Source of the DNA: Breoghania corrubedonensis | GTDB lineage: Bacteria; Pseudomonadota; Alphaproteobacteria; Rhizobiales; Stappiaceae | Assembly (NCBI RefSeq): GCF_003053845.1 | Contig: NZ_QAYG01000006.1 | Location: 62,001 to 126,000, forward strand | DNA: 64,000 nt | Reading direction: 5' to 3' | Part shown: positions 10,213 through 19,888 of the stretch, in pieces | Numbering within the stretch: the first letter of the stretch is position 1 | Layout: every line of letters begins with the position of its first letter | Translations under genes and position numbers: made by a program | Notes under the pieces: model-generated | Databases searched by the model: none | What the model was told of the DNA's origin: nothing | Seen by the model: the letters and a program-made list of their open reading frames with translations, nothing else

Positions 10213-12138
10213 ATGAACTCAAATTTTCGGAATTTCGCGCTCTGGGTGATCATCGCCCTCTTGCTGATCGCCCTATTCCAGCTGTTCCAGAGTTCGAATA
10301 CGCGAACGCCGACGAGCGAGATCGCCTTCTCCCAGTTCCTCAATCAGGCGGAACAGGGCGACATTCGTGACGTCACGATCCAGCAGCAACAGATTACGGG
10401 CCACTACACCAAGGGTGGCGGAACATTCCAGACCTATGCGCCCGACAACGAGCAGTATGTCGATCTTCTTCGCTCCAAGGGCGTGACCGTCGTCGCCAAG
10501 CCGCGTGCGGAGAGCTTCTCCCTGATCAACACGCTGATCGGCGCGCTGCCGATGCTGCTCATCCTCGGTATCTGGATCTTCGTGATGCGCCAGATGCAGG
10601 GCTCGGGCGGCAAGGCGATGGGCTTCGGCAAGTCGAAGGCGAAGATGCTGACGGAGGCCCACGGCCGCGTCACCTTCGAGGATGTCGCCGGCGTGGACGA
10701 AGCCAAGGAAGATCTGGAAGAAATCGTCGAGTTCCTGCGCGACCCGCAGAAGTTCCAGCGCCTCGGCGGTCGCATTCCGCGAGGCGTGCTGCTCGTCGGC
10801 CCTCCGGGTACGGGTAAGACGCTTCTGGCGCGCGCGATTGCGGGCGAAGCCAATGTGCCGTTCTTCACGATTTCCGGTTCCGACTTCGTGGAAATGTTCG
10901 TCGGCGTGGGCGCGAGCCGCGTGCGCGACATGTTCGAGCAGGCGAAGAAGAACGCGCCGTGCATCATCTTCATCGACGAAATCGACGCCGTCGGCCGCCA
11001 TCGTGGTGCCGGCCTTGGCGGCGGCAACGATGAACGCGAGCAGACGCTGAACCAGCTGCTCGTGGAGATGGACGGCTTCGAGGCGAACGAGGGCATCATC
11101 CTGATCGCCGCGACCAACCGGCCGGACGTTCTCGACCCCGCGCTGCTGCGCCCGGGCCGTTTCGACCGTCAGATCGTCGTGCCGAACCCGGACTTCACCG
11201 GCCGCGAGAAGATCCTCAAGGTGCATATGCGGAAAGTCCCGCTGGCGCCCGATGTCAACGTCAAGACGCTGGCGCGCGGCACGCCGGGCTTTTCCGGCGC
11301 GGACCTGATGAACCTCGTCAATGAGGCCGCCCTTCTGGCCGCACGTCGCGGCAAGCGCCTTGTCACGATGGCGGAGTTCGAGGATGCCAAGGACAAGGTG
11401 ATGATGGGCGCGGAGCGCCGTACCCTGGCGCTGACGGAAGAAGAAAAGAAGCTCACCGCCTATCATGAGGCCGGCCATGCGCTGATCGCGCTGCACATGC
11501 CGGCGTCCGATCCGATCCACAAGGCGACCATTATCCCGCGCGGTCGTGCGCTGGGCATGGTGATGCGCCTGCCGGAGAAGGATCAGGTGTCTCTGACGCG
11601 TGCCAAGTGCCATGCGGACCTTGCGGTCGCCATGGGCGGGCGCGTGGCGGAAGAGATGATCTTCGGCTACGAGAAGGTCACGTCCGGCGCCTCCGGCGAT
11701 ATCCAGATGGCGACCAAGCTCGCAAAGGCGATGGCGACGCAGTACGGCATGTCCGACAAGCTCGGCCCGCTGATGTACGGCGAGAACGAGGACGAGGTCT
11801 TCCTCGGCCATTCTGTCGCCCGCACGCAGAACGTCGCCGACGAGACCCAGCGGCTTGTCGACGCGGAGATCAAGGGCTTCGTCAATACCGGCTACGAGAC
11901 GGCCAAGCGCATCCTCACCGAAAACGAGGACGAGCTGCACATCATCGCCAAGGGCCTGCTGGAATACGAGACGCTGTCGGGCGACGAGATCAAAGGCCTG
12001 CTGAACGGCAAGCCTCCGGTGCGCGACCTCGACGACGAGCCGATCATTCGCGGCTCGGCCGTGCCCAAGACGGGCTCGCACAAGAAGGGCGACGGCGGCG
12101 AACCGGCCGGTGGCCTGGAGCCGCAGCCTCAGGGTTGA
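10213..12138 (+). CDS. ftsH: ATP-dependent zinc metalloprotease FtsH
   Basis: FtsH, 641 residues, membrane-anchored AAA+ protease that degrades misassembled membrane proteins and regulators such as RpoH and LpxC. Two membrane helices flank a small periplasmic domain (about residues 8-26 and 105-127). The AAA module has Walker A GPPGTGKT (196-203), Walker B IIFIDEID (251-258) and the second region of homology [21 protein letters not shown] shortened here at its end. The zinc site HEAGH is at 418-422. The ATG at 10213 (MNSNFRNF) is chosen because it starts at the first helix. tilS-ftsH-glmM is a gene order seen in many proteobacteria. Confidence 0.97.
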   Translation: MNSNFRNFALWVIIALLLIALFQLFQSSNTRTPTSEIAFSQFLNQAEQGDIRDVTIQQQQITGHYTKGGGTFQTYAPDNEQYVDLLRSKGVTVVAKPRAESFSLINTLIGALPMLLILGIWIFVMRQMQGSGGKAMGFGKSKAKMLTEAHGRVTFEDVAGVDEAKEDLEEIVEFLRDPQKFQRLGGRIPRGVLLVGPPGTGKTLLARAIAGEANVPFFTISGSDFVEMFVGVGASRVRDMFEQAKKNAPCIIFIDEIDAVGRHRGAGLGGGNDEREQTLNQLLVEMDGFEANEGIILIAATNRPDVLDPALLRPGRFDRQIVVPNPDFTGREKILKVHMRKVPLAPDVNVKTLARGTPGFSGADLMNLVNEAALLAARRGKRLVTMAEFEDAKDKVMMGAERRTLALTEEEKKLTAYHEAGHALIALHMPASDPIHKATIIPRGRALGMVMRLPEKDQVSLTRAKCHADLAVAMGGRVAEEMIFGYEKVTSGASGDIQMATKLAKAMATQYGMSDKLGPLMYGENEDEVFLGHSVARTQNVADETQRLVDAEIKGFVNTGYETAKRILTENEDELHIIAKGLLEYETLSGDEIKGLLNGKPPVRDLDDEPIIRGSAVPKTGSHKKGDGGEPAGGLEPQPQG

Positions 12139-12162
12139 GTCGTGCTTGCGAAACCGAATTGG

Positions 12163-12192
12163 AAAAGGGCCCGCCTCGGCGGGCCCTTTTTC
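12163..12192 (+). terminator. Intrinsic terminator after ftsH
   Basis: A perfect GC-rich stem, GGGCCCGCC with GGCGGGCCC, is flanked by AAAA and followed by TTTTT, 24 bases after the ftsH stop. This is a textbook Rho-independent terminator and separates ftsH from glmM transcription. Confidence 0.93.
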
Positions 12193-12260
12193 GTTGGGTG
12201 CTTCAAGCCCCCGACACGATCTTCCCGCGATCCGGCTTCATATCCACCGCACACTCTCTC

Positions 12261-12352
12261 GTCATTGCCCGGCGACGTCCGGGCAATCCACTGCCGCCTG
12301 CGGCATGCGTGACGTGCGCTGGATCACCCGGACTGCGCCGGGCGATGAACGA
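12261..12352. repeat. REP-like palindromic element, copy A
   Basis: The element begins GTCATTGCCCGG and ends GCCGGGCGATGA, with two internal hairpins (CCCGG..CCGGG and ATCACCCGGA..GCCGGGCGAT). Near-identical elements occur at 36414-36500 and 50548-50637, with degenerate copies at 46659-46712 and 53037-53115. The pattern is the intergenic palindrome family common in Rhizobiales. Confidence 0.8.
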
Positions 12353-12624
12353 TGGGGGGGCATGAGCGGGAGGTCTGCGCGGCAAGCGCAGCGGTCATTG
12401 GCCGGCCCTGGCTGGTGACAGGCCCGGCACTGCGTGTCCATGATGAAGCACTGTTCATTTTTTCGTTTCTGCGCGGTCTGTTGTACCCCACTCGCAGATC
12501 GGAACAGGACAGCAGTGGTTGGAGCCGGCAATGACGGTGAGAGGGTCTCGGGAACCCCATCCGTAAAGTCCCGGACACCGCCGGCCTTTGTCACAAACGC
12601 AAACAATTTTTGAACGCTTCGGTG

Positions 12625-12659
12625 ACCATAATTCTGTATGTAAACGACAGAATAACGGT
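12625..12659. promoter_or_regulatory. Interrupted dyad upstream of glmM
   Basis: Two 13-base arms (ACCATAATTCTGT and ACAGAATAACGGT) match as inverted repeats at 11 of 13 positions, with a 9-base spacer; the inner 7 bases are a perfect match. It sits 137 bases upstream of the glmM start. It could be an operator or a leader hairpin; the binding factor is unknown. Confidence 0.45.
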
Positions 12660-12795
12660 GTCTGCGGGCGCGGCCTCGTGAACGGCGCGGGACCCGGCAC
12701 TCAACTTTCTTGCTCCGAGCGACGGCCATACCCGCACGACAGTTGTACGAGCGGGCAAATGGCGCACCCGGCGCATGCACGGAATTGGAAGATCC

Positions 12796-14145
12796 ATGAC
12801 ACGCAGCTATTTCGGCACGGACGGTATTCGTGGACAGGCAAACCGCTGGCCCATCACGCCCGAGGTCGCCATGAAGGTCGGCATGGCCGTCGGCGTCATC
12901 TTCCGCAATGGCGGACACCGGCACCGGGTGGTGCTGGGCAAGGACACGCGGCTGTCCGGCTACATGATCGAGACGGCTCTTGTCGCCGGTTTTACCTCCG
13001 CCGGCATGGACGTCTTCCAGCTCGGGCCTATCCCGACGCCCGCCGTCGCCATGCTGACGCGCAGCTTGCGCGCCGATATCGGCGTGATGATCTCCGCCTC
13101 GCACAACGCCTTCGTCGATAACGGCATCAAGATCTTCGGCCCCGACGGCTTCAAGCTTTCCGACGAAGTGGAAGGCGAGATCGAGCGGCTGATCGAGAGC
13201 GATCTTTCCGGCCGGCTCGCGGCTCCCGCCGATCTCGGCCGGGCCAAGCGCGTGGACGGCGTGCGTGATCGCTATGTCGAGTACGCCAAGCGCACCCTGC
13301 CGCGCAACATGAGCCTGGAGGGCCTGCGCATCGTCGTTGACTGCGCCAACGGCGCGGCCTATCGCACGGCGCCGGAAGTGCTGTGGGAGCTGGGCGCGGA
13401 GGTCTTTTCCATCGGCGTGGAGCCGGACGGCCTCAACATCAACAAGGATTGCGGCTCCACCTCCATCGGCGCCTTGTGCGAGAAGGTGCGTGAGCTCAGG
13501 GCCGATATCGGCATCGCGCTCGATGGCGATGCGGACCGGGTGATCCTGGTGGACGAGAAGGGCGAAGCGGTCGACGGCGACCAGCTGATGGCGGTCGTTG
13601 CGGAAAGCTGGAAGGAGAGCGGCCAGCTCGCCCAGCCCGGCATCGTCGCCACCGTCATGTCGAACCTCGGGCTGGAACGGCATCTTTCCGACATCGGCCT
13701 GACGCTCGCGCGCACCAAGGTCGGCGACCGGCACGTGGTGGAGCACATGCGCCAGCACGGCTTCAATCTCGGCGGCGAGCAGTCCGGCCACATCATCCTG
13801 TCCGATTTTTCCACCACCGGCGACGGCCTCGTGGCGGCGCTTCAGGTGCTGGCCGTGGTGCGCCAGCAGAACAAGCCCGTCTCGGAGGTCTGCCGCCGGT
13901 TCGAGCCGGTGCCGCAGGTTCTCAAGAATGTTCGCTTTGCCGGTGGCGCGTCGCCGCTCGACAGCGAAAGCGTCGTCACCTCCATCGAGGCGGCCAAAGG
14001 GCGGCTGGGAGCTGGTGGACGGCTGGTCATTCGGCCTTCAGGCACCGAGCCGCTGATCCGGGTCATGGCCGAGGGTGACGACGTCGATCTCGTCAATGCG
14101 GTGGTCGACGACATCTGCGCTGCGCTGACCAGGGTCGCCGCCTGA
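12796..14145 (+). CDS. glmM: Phosphoglucosamine mutase GlmM
   Basis: GlmM, 449 residues, interconverts glucosamine-6-phosphate and glucosamine-1-phosphate for UDP-GlcNAc synthesis. The phosphoserine active site ISASHNAF places the catalytic Ser at residue 102. The metal loop DGDADR is at about 243-248, the sugar-specificity loop GEQSGH at about 330, and the phosphate-binding loop RPSGTEP near 417. The ATG at 12796 ([13 protein letters not shown]) matches the family; a start at 12775 would only add seven residues. It is separated from ftsH by a terminator and a REP-like element, so it has its own promoter. Confidence 0.97.
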   Translation: MTRSYFGTDGIRGQANRWPITPEVAMKVGMAVGVIFRNGGHRHRVVLGKDTRLSGYMIETALVAGFTSAGMDVFQLGPIPTPAVAMLTRSLRADIGVMISASHNAFVDNGIKIFGPDGFKLSDEVEGEIERLIESDLSGRLAAPADLGRAKRVDGVRDRYVEYAKRTLPRNMSLEGLRIVVDCANGAAYRTAPEVLWELGAEVFSIGVEPDGLNINKDCGSTSIGALCEKVRELRADIGIALDGDADRVILVDEKGEAVDGDQLMAVVAESWKESGQLAQPGIVATVMSNLGLERHLSDIGLTLARTKVGDRHVVEHMRQHGFNLGGEQSGHIILSDFSTTGDGLVAALQVLAVVRQQNKPVSEVCRRFEPVPQVLKNVRFAGGASPLDSESVVTSIEAAKGRLGAGGRLVIRPSGTEPLIRVMAEGDDVDLVNAVVDDICAALTRVAA

Positions 14146-14212
14146 CGGAGGCTGACGGGCGGGGCGCCATGCGTTTCCAGAGTCATTCCGGTCCGATCAT
14201 GCGGCCGTAGCG

Positions 14213-14246
14213 GAAGGAGAAGGCCTCCTCTTGCCTTTTCTTCGTT
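14213..14246 (+). terminator. Possible terminator after glmM
   Basis: An imperfect stem (GAAGGAGAAGGC with GCCTTTTCTTC, one bulge and G-U pairs) lies 67 bases after the glmM stop. The following T-run is short, so the call is tentative. Confidence 0.4.
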
Positions 14247-14505
14247 AAGAACCGGCTTCCCGGCGGCAGGCCTGGTGGTTGCATTGGTTAACGGACGCGT
14301 GGCGCGGCAGACATCCTGCGGCCCCATGCCGCTTCGTCATTCCGGATTGGCCCTCCGGAAATATTCGGACTACCAAGTATTTGTGCTGATCTGCGTGGAT
14401 ATCCGGCAGCAGTAGGCTTCCTGTAGGGTTTCGTGCCATTTGCCCCTTGCAAGTCGTCCGTTAAGTAATACTAACAAATAATTAATAAATAAAGTTAATG
14501 TAAAT

Positions 14506-14534
14506 GAATGGATAACTCTTTTTGTTATCCATTC
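14506..14534. promoter_or_regulatory. Perfect 11-bp inverted repeat in the AT-rich leader of the omp gene
   Basis: GAATGGATAAC and GTTATCCATTC form a perfect stem with a TCTTTTT loop, 113 bases upstream of the porin-like gene, within an AT-rich stretch (about 14460-14545) unlike its surroundings. It could be an operator, or a hairpin in the 5' untranslated RNA. The T-run is inside the loop rather than after the stem, so it is not a standard terminator. Confidence 0.5.
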
Positions 14535-14647
14535 TTGTTAGGGTTAATCCCCCTTTAAACTTTGCTCCTGCATCATTCGGCCCATCGCGTATGAGTTTGA
14601 ATGCCTTTTCACGATCGTGTCGGGCAACATAAAGGATGGGGTGCGAG

Positions 14648-15379
14648 ATGAGCAGCCTGAGGAAACTTTTCATCGTAGCCAGCTTTGCGCTCGCACTTCC
14701 GTCGGTCGCAAGCGCTGCAGATCTGCCTGAGTACATTCCCGAACCCTATGTCGCGCCGCAGGGCGGCTGGTACCTGCGCGGCGATATCGGCTTCAAGATC
14801 TATGCCGACCCGTCGGCGCGCACGACCTACAACAATATCGGCGACTTCTCCAATGAGGGCATGGACAACACGGCTCTTGTTGGCGGCGGTATCGGCTATT
14901 ACTTCAACGACTGGTTCCGGGCCGACGTGACCGCGGATTACGAGTTCAAGTCGGGCTTCGACGGCCATGCGCCGTGCGGTGGCTGTGGTGCGATCGGCTA
15001 TTCGGTCGAGACCGCCGATATCGACGCCTGGACGTTCATGGTCAACGCCTATGCCGATCTGGGCACATGGCAGGGCTTCACGCCCTATGTCGGCGCGGGT
15101 ATCGGTACGTCCTACGTGTCGGCATCGGGTGTCCGCGGGCACACGGCTACCGGCGTTCCGGTCTCTTACGACAGCCACGGCCGGTGGAACCTGGCCTGGG
15201 CGCTGATGGCCGGTGCCTCCTACGAGATCTCGCCGAACATGATGATCGACGCGGGCTATCAGTTCCGTTCGCTCGGCAAGGCCAAGAGCGGGCGCATCTC
15301 CGGCACCCAGAGCCGTATCGAATACGACGACATCTACGCTCACGAGCTGCGCCTGGGTCTGCGCTACAACTTCAACTGA
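14648..15379 (+). CDS. Outer membrane beta-barrel protein (Omp25/RopB-like)
   Basis: Predicted outer membrane protein, 243 residues. A Sec signal peptide is visible (residues 1-22, ALPSVASAADLP). The rest consists of alternating amphipathic strands rich in Gly, Tyr and Trp (GGWYLRGDIGFKIY, PYVGAGIGTSYV, LAWALMAGASYEI) and ends in the aromatic-terminated strand ELRLGLRYNFN, typical of eight-stranded OmpA/Omp25-type barrels. A CGGC pair at about residue 114 is unusual for such barrels and could form a disulfide in an external loop. The ATG at 14648 follows GGATGGGG; an in-frame ATG at 14636 is possible. Confidence 0.85.
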   Translation: MSSLRKLFIVASFALALPSVASAADLPEYIPEPYVAPQGGWYLRGDIGFKIYADPSARTTYNNIGDFSNEGMDNTALVGGGIGYYFNDWFRADVTADYEFKSGFDGHAPCGGCGAIGYSVETADIDAWTFMVNAYADLGTWQGFTPYVGAGIGTSYVSASGVRGHTATGVPVSYDSHGRWNLAWALMAGASYEISPNMMIDAGYQFRSLGKAKSGRISGTQSRIEYDDIYAHELRLGLRYNFN

Positions 15380-15410
15380 TTGCCTCGAACGGGGCTTAGG
15401 GTCAGACATG

Positions 15411-15444
15411 GAACGGGCCGGGAAGGTGACTTCCCGGCCCGTTC
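15411..15444. terminator. Bidirectional terminator between the omp gene and the ABC permease
   Basis: A perfect 15-bp stem (GAACGGGCCGGGAAG with its complement, GTGA loop) lies between two convergent genes. T-rich sequence on the plus side is modest, but the stem is very strong and probably stops transcription in both directions. Confidence 0.8.
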
Positions 15445-15469
15445 TCGTTCGGTACGGACCGGCCTTCGC

Positions 15470-16423
15470 TCAGGCCCGCACCTCCTGACGCTGGAAGGAG
15501 ACATAGGCCAGCGTGAAGACCAGCACGATGCCCGCCACAAGGCCGGAAAAGTCCGGCCAGATGATCAGGAGGCTCTGGTCGAGCGGCAGGGGTGCGCCCA
15601 TGAGCGCGCCCTCCATCTGGCTGCGGAACAAGAGGCCCAGCGCCCGGGTGGAAGGGTGCAGGATGCCCGTCAGCATCTCGCCGTAGAGAGTCGTCGGCGA
15701 GATCCGCATCAGGTCGTGCTGAAGGTTGTACTGGGTGAGCGCCGTCATCGGGTCGAGTGGATCAACGGGCGCGAGCGCACCGGCCACCAGCGGCGCCAGC
15801 ATCTGCCAGAACACCGTGAACAGCAGCCACAGCGCAAGGGCGGCGAGTGCCGCCGTTGCGGTGGAGCGGAACCAGGTGGAAAACAGCAGCGCGATGCCGA
15901 GCCAGATCGCCGAATAGGCGACGGAGACGACCAGGAAGGCGATGCCGCGCGCCACTTCCTCACCCGATGGCGGCAGGCCCAGCGACAGGATGCCGACGCC
16001 GGTCACCAGCAGCCACAGCGTGATCACGCAGATGGTGAGCACAACGAGGCCGCCCAGGAACTTGCCGGCGAGCAGCGCATCGCGGTAGATCGGCTGCGAG
16101 AGCACCCGGCTCATGGTGCGACGCTGGTATTCCCCGTTGATCGCGTCGAACGCCAGGGTGATGGCGACAAGCGGCAGCAGAAAGCCCAGAAAGCCGGCGA
16201 ACGAGGGTAGCGGTTCGCGCGCCGTGGTGAAGAGGCGCAGGAACAGGAACGGATCGGAGCCGACCGTTTCCTTCAGCTGTCCCGCCGAACCGTAGGCCGC
16301 GCCGATGGCGGTCAGGATGACGAGGCCCAGCACGATCTTCATTCTGGCGCTGGTGAGATGGTCGGCCGCCTCCTTGGCGGCCACTGCCCACAAGCCCGTC
16401 CAGGGCGATCCTTCACGCTGCAT
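15470..16423 (-). CDS. ABC-2 type transporter permease
   Basis: Membrane subunit of an ABC-2 family exporter, 317 residues. About six hydrophobic segments are visible (for example [58 protein letters not shown] and a last one near residues 290-312). The motif [20 protein letters not shown] after the second segment is typical of the ABC-2 membrane family. The ATG at 16423 (MQREGSPW) overlaps the ATPase gene end by 11 bases; a longer frame to 16495 exists but starts with low-complexity sequence. It is the third gene of a NEW3-ATPase-permease operon. The cargo is unknown. Confidence 0.85.
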   Translation of the reverse strand: MQREGSPWTGLWAVAAKEAADHLTSARMKIVLGLVILTAIGAAYGSAGQLKETVGSDPFLFLRLFTTAREPLPSFAGFLGFLLPLVAITLAFDAINGEYQRRTMSRVLSQPIYRDALLAGKFLGGLVVLTICVITLWLLVTGVGILSLGLPPSGEEVARGIAFLVVSVAYSAIWLGIALLFSTWFRSTATAALAALALWLLFTVFWQMLAPLVAGALAPVDPLDPMTALTQYNLQHDLMRISPTTLYGEMLTGILHPSTRALGLLFRSQMEGALMGAPLPLDQSLLIIWPDFSGLVAGIVLVFTLAYVSFQRQEVRA

Positions 16424-17402
16424 GGCTCGCCCCCTTGAAAGCGCGTTGGCCCTCGACAGTGCGTTGGTCCTCGAAATAGCGCTGGTAGACGTCATCGAGG
16501 CTCGGCTGGTGCATTGCGATACGCGTCAGCCGGCCGCCGCGCTCCACGATGTGTCGGGCCACGTCCGCGCGGATGTCGGCGGTCGCGCGGATGCGCACGT
16601 GACCGGGTGTGAGATCCGCAAACCCTGCGACACCGGGAATGGCGGCCGTTGCCGTCTTGATGTCGACGTTCTCGGCTTCCACCTCGATCGTGTAGGAGCC
16701 GCCCAGCACCCTGGAGCGCAGTTCGTCGACGGATCCGGTTAGTCCGATCCGCCCGTGGTTGATCAGCGCCACCCGGTCGCAGATGGACTGGACCAGCGAC
16801 AACAGGTGCGAGGACAGCAGCACCGTGCGGCCATCGTCGCGAAGCCGGCGAATGAGATCGAGCAGTTCGGTGGTCGATTGCGGGTCGAGCCCGTTGGTCG
16901 GCTCATCCAGAATGGCGATGGGGCAATCCTTCACCAGAACCTCCGCCACGCCGAGCCGCTGGCGCATGCCGTGCGAAAAGCCGGCGACGTTCTTTTCCGC
17001 GACATCCGACAGCCGGACCCGTTCGAGCGCATTGTCGATGCGCGCATCGGCCTCAGCGGTGTCGAGCCCTGCAAGCCTTGCCGTGTAGCGCAGGTTCTCG
17101 CGCGCCGTCATGGTATCGTAGAAGCCGACACTGTCGGGCAGGTAGCCGACGGCGCGCTTGACCGCCAGCGGCTGGCGCAACGGGTCGAGCCCGGTGACGC
17201 GCACCTCGCCCTCGCTCGGCTCGGTGAGGCCCAGCAGGATCAGGATCATCGTGGTCTTGCCGGAGCCGTTCGGACCGAGAAGCCCGAACACCTCGCCCTT
17301 GTTGACGGTGAGATCAAGCCCCGCGACGGCCTCCACGCCGCCGTAGCGCTTGACGAGATCCCGAACCTCGATCACGGGATCTCCCTTTGCCGCGCCGCTC
17401 AT
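16413..17402 (-). CDS. ABC transporter ATP-binding protein
   Basis: ABC-2 type ATPase, 329 residues. Walker A is GPNGSGKT (43-50), the signature is [16 protein letters not shown] (about 133-148), and Walker B is [13 protein letters not shown]. The last ~100 residues form the extra C-terminal domain found in DrrA/NatA-like ATPases ([18 protein letters not shown] onward). Its ATG overlaps the TGA of the upstream gene in an ATGA junction, and its end overlaps the permease start. The three genes are therefore tightly coupled and probably make one exporter. Confidence 0.92.
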   Translation of the reverse strand: MSGAAKGDPVIEVRDLVKRYGGVEAVAGLDLTVNKGEVFGLLGPNGSGKTTMILILLGLTEPSEGEVRVTGLDPLRQPLAVKRAVGYLPDSVGFYDTMTARENLRYTARLAGLDTAEADARIDNALERVRLSDVAEKNVAGFSHGMRQRLGVAEVLVKDCPIAILDEPTNGLDPQSTTELLDLIRRLRDDGRTVLLSSHLLSLVQSICDRVALINHGRIGLTGSVDELRSRVLGGSYTIEVEAENVDIKTATAAIPGVAGFADLTPGHVRIRATADIRADVARHIVERGGRLTRIAMHQPSLDDVYQRYFEDQRTVEGQRAFKGASHAA

Positions 17403-18613
17403 CTGCGGCCATACCGGCGCACGCCGACGGCCATGACCAGAAGGGCGGCGGCGATGACGCCGAGCCCGGTCGCGCCCCACAGCGTGGAGGTGGCGACGGT
17501 CACGCGGAAATCGGCCGAATTCGACACGCCGGAGCCCGACGCGCGCACGCTCGTCATGTAGTCGCCGGCGACAGCGTTCTTGGCCGGCGTCAGGTGCAGC
17601 GAAATCTCCTGCTTGGCGTCGGGTGCCAGCTCGCCGAGCGTCTTGGGCTCCATCTCCGCCTTCCAGCCCGAGGGCGCGCGGGCGGTCAGGGTCACGTCGC
17701 GGGCGGTGTCGGATCCGGTATTGGCCACGGTGAAGGTGAAGTCGCGTTCCTCGCCCGCCGTCGCGGTGCCCGACAGAAGTCCACCTGGACCCATCAGCGC
17801 GATCTTCGGCTGGCCGGTGATCTGGAGGTGCAGCGGGGCGGCGGCCGTTATGCTGTCGCTTTGCGCGCCGATGGCGACGTCATAGGTGCCGGCGGCGACA
17901 TTCTGCGGTGCCTTCACCTTCGCCTTGATGGTCTTGGTCTCGTTGGCCTTGACGGGAAGCGAGGTGATCTCCTGGCTGCCGTAGCCTTCGGTGAAGGCCA
18001 CCTGGAAGCCGTCGGGCGCCTTGGAGGCGAGGTTCACCACCGTGTCCTTCGGGCTGTCGTTCTTGAGCTTCAGCTCGAAATCGAAGGAGGATTTCGCCGT
18101 GCCGCGCAAGGAGGGGAGCTTGGGATCAAGCGTCAGTTTGGCGGGCCTGGCTTCAGCCATGGTGAGCTTGATCGGCAGGTCCAGCTTGCTGGGTGCGCCT
18201 GGGGTCGCATTTTCCACCGTGCCGCGTACGTTGAAAGCGAAGGTGCCGGCGCTCTTGGGGCTGTCTTTGGGCGGTGTGAGGATCAGATGGAGCGTCTCGG
18301 TGTCGTCCGTGCCGACAATGGCGGCGGAAACCTTCGATCCGCTGCCGTCGATCTCGGATGTCCAGCCTTCGGGAAGACCGTCGAGCGCCAGCTCCACGCG
18401 CTCGGGCGGCATGGCCTTGTTCTTGAGCGAAATATCGAGCTTGACGGTATCGCCGAAGTCCACCGTTCGTTCGGGGAAGGGCGTGGTGAGCCACAGCCCG
18501 CGCACCGGTTGGGCCTGATCCTGGCCCATCATCATGGTTTCGGCGGAAGCTGGAAGAATGGTGATGAGGGATGCTGCGGCGAATGCCGACAGCCATGCGC
18601 GTCCAAGCGACAT
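17399..18613 (-). CDS. NEW3-domain exported protein of an ABC export module
   Basis: Exported, membrane-anchored protein of 404 residues. A signal peptide (residues 1-24, ending PASAET), several repeated beta-sandwich modules and a C-terminal membrane helix (about 380-397, [15 protein letters not shown]) followed by RRYGRR indicate a large periplasmic region held in the inner membrane. The modules, especially at about 280-365 ([21 protein letters not shown]), resemble the NEW3 domain of alpha-galactosidase-associated families. Lone NEW3 proteins are encoded next to ABC-2 exporters in other proteobacteria. The role is unproven; it may capture cargo or couple it to the transporter. GGAG precedes the ATG at 18613. 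Confidence 0.75.
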   Translation of the reverse strand: MSLGRAWLSAFAAASLITILPASAETMMMGQDQAQPVRGLWLTTPFPERTVDFGDTVKLDISLKNKAMPPERVELALDGLPEGWTSEIDGSGSKVSAAIVGTDDTETLHLILTPPKDSPKSAGTFAFNVRGTVENATPGAPSKLDLPIKLTMAEARPAKLTLDPKLPSLRGTAKSSFDFELKLKNDSPKDTVVNLASKAPDGFQVAFTEGYGSQEITSLPVKANETKTIKAKVKAPQNVAAGTYDVAIGAQSDSITAAAPLHLQITGQPKIALMGPGGLLSGTATAGEERDFTFTVANTGSDTARDVTLTARAPSGWKAEMEPKTLGELAPDAKQEISLHLTPAKNAVAGDYMTSVRASGSGVSNSADFRVTVATSTLWGATGLGVIAAALLVMAVGVRRYGRR

Positions 18614-18863
18614 GGTCTGGTCTCCTGCTTTGTCTATCCGTAGAAAGCGGGCCCCTTCGCGTCGCAATGGCGGCGTTGGGGGCAGGTATTGGACGCGTGA
18701 AATTTCGTGACGGAAACTGGGCGAAATCGTGTTGAAAAAATTACAATGCGGTAATGTGCGCTATTGCTTTCCGGCGTTGCGTATTCAGGCGGGCGTGGCC
18801 GGGGGGGCTGGTGCGACCTGTCCTGACCGGGCCCATCCTTCGTTATGGCTGCTGCGCGAGATG

Positions 18864-18904
18864 AAAAAAAGCCTGCGCCCGGGGGCATTACCCCGCGCGC
18901 AGGC
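18864..18904 (-). terminator. Intrinsic terminator after satP
   Basis: Read on the minus strand, GCCTGCGC and GCGCAGGC form a stem around a GC-rich loop and are followed by seven T. It lies 41 bases downstream of the satP stop. Confidence 0.9.
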
Positions 18905-18945
18905 CGTCGTCTCGTTCATCCGATTTCAGCGCGTGCCGCGGAGCC

Positions 18946-19539
18946 TCACTCCGCTGGCTGGGGCGCGCCGTGGCCGATGGCGTGCTTCGGCGCGCCGACC
19001 GGCAGGACCTCGTGGCCGTGGGTCTCGTTGATGACTTCGGCTGCCGCCAGATAGAAGGCGAGGATGGCGGTCACCAGGCCGACATAGCCGCCGGCATGCC
19101 TGATCGCTTCCATACCCGTGAAGTCGCCGGCCGCCAGCAGCGCGAAGGTGATCCACAGCGCCAGGAAGACCATCTGCAGGGCGCGGGGCAGTGCGAGGCT
19201 GCCGACCCACATGAAGAACGTGAAGACGCCCCACATCAGCAGCCACCAGGCAACGAATTCCCCGGAAACGCCGGCGGAAAAGAAGTGTACGAACAGCGCG
19301 AAGGTCCACCAGAAGGCGCCGTAGGAGCAGAAGGCGACGCATCCGAACGTGTTGCCGCGCGGCATTTCCATCAAACCGGCGGCGAATTGCGCCGTGCCGC
19401 CGAAGGCGAAGGCGGAGGCCAGCACCAGCGGCACGCTGGAACCGGTGAAGAAGCCGGCATTCACCAAGCTCAGCATCCAGGTCGTCAAGGCAAAGCCCGT
19501 CAGTCCGAGCGGCGCCGGATTGGCTAGTTTTCTTTCCAT
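18946..19539 (-). CDS. satP: Acetate/succinate transporter of the SatP (YaaH/GPR1/FUN34) family
   Basis: Six-helix inner membrane transporter, 197 residues. The family signature NPAPLGLTGFALTTW is at residues 7-21. Six hydrophobic segments follow, including GFFTGSSVPLVLASAFAFGG and FCSYGAFWWTFALF, matching the AceTr hexameric channel fold. SatP in E. coli takes up acetate and succinate by proton symport; here the substrate is inferred. It is monocistronic, with its own terminator, and no acetate gene lies beside it. Confidence 0.9.
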   Translation of the reverse strand: MERKLANPAPLGLTGFALTTWMLSLVNAGFFTGSSVPLVLASAFAFGGTAQFAAGLMEMPRGNTFGCVAFCSYGAFWWTFALFVHFFSAGVSGEFVAWWLLMWGVFTFFMWVGSLALPRALQMVFLALWITFALLAAGDFTGMEAIRHAGGYVGLVTAILAFYLAAAEVINETHGHEVLPVGAPKHAIGHGAPQPAE

Positions 19540-19888
19540 GACTTAAAATCCACTCTGCGCCGTTCGCTTGTCTGGCGCGTATCTGCTTGCATACCGCGTG
19601 GAGTGGATTTCCGAGGAGATCACGCCTCGAATGTCCTCCCCACAGGCTCACGTTACTTGCCGACCGTGACCCAGTAGGATAACTCTGTCGGGGATAGACT
19701 TAAGGTGCAAGCTATAGAATGTCGCAGGTCCAGAAATGACCCGATAGACATTGTTTATCGATAGAGAAAACGCTTGGTAATTCGAATGAATTTCGCCGCC
19801 AGCGGAAATCGGGAAACTGAAAGAACGAGGTGCGAGGTCGGGTGACTTCGGCGGAACCGTGAGGCTGGACGGCCGTGTCAGCCGCCGT
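19540..19888. other. Intergenic region upstream of satP
   Basis: The 349 bp between satP and the downstream end of the lysR-type gene should contain the satP promoter. I see no gene, no strong hairpin and no repeat here. Confidence 0.4.

Noticed and set aside
10273-12081. Long open frame antisense to ftsH (602 codons)
   Set aside because: Antisense shadow of a highly conserved gene; no domain, no ribosome binding site.
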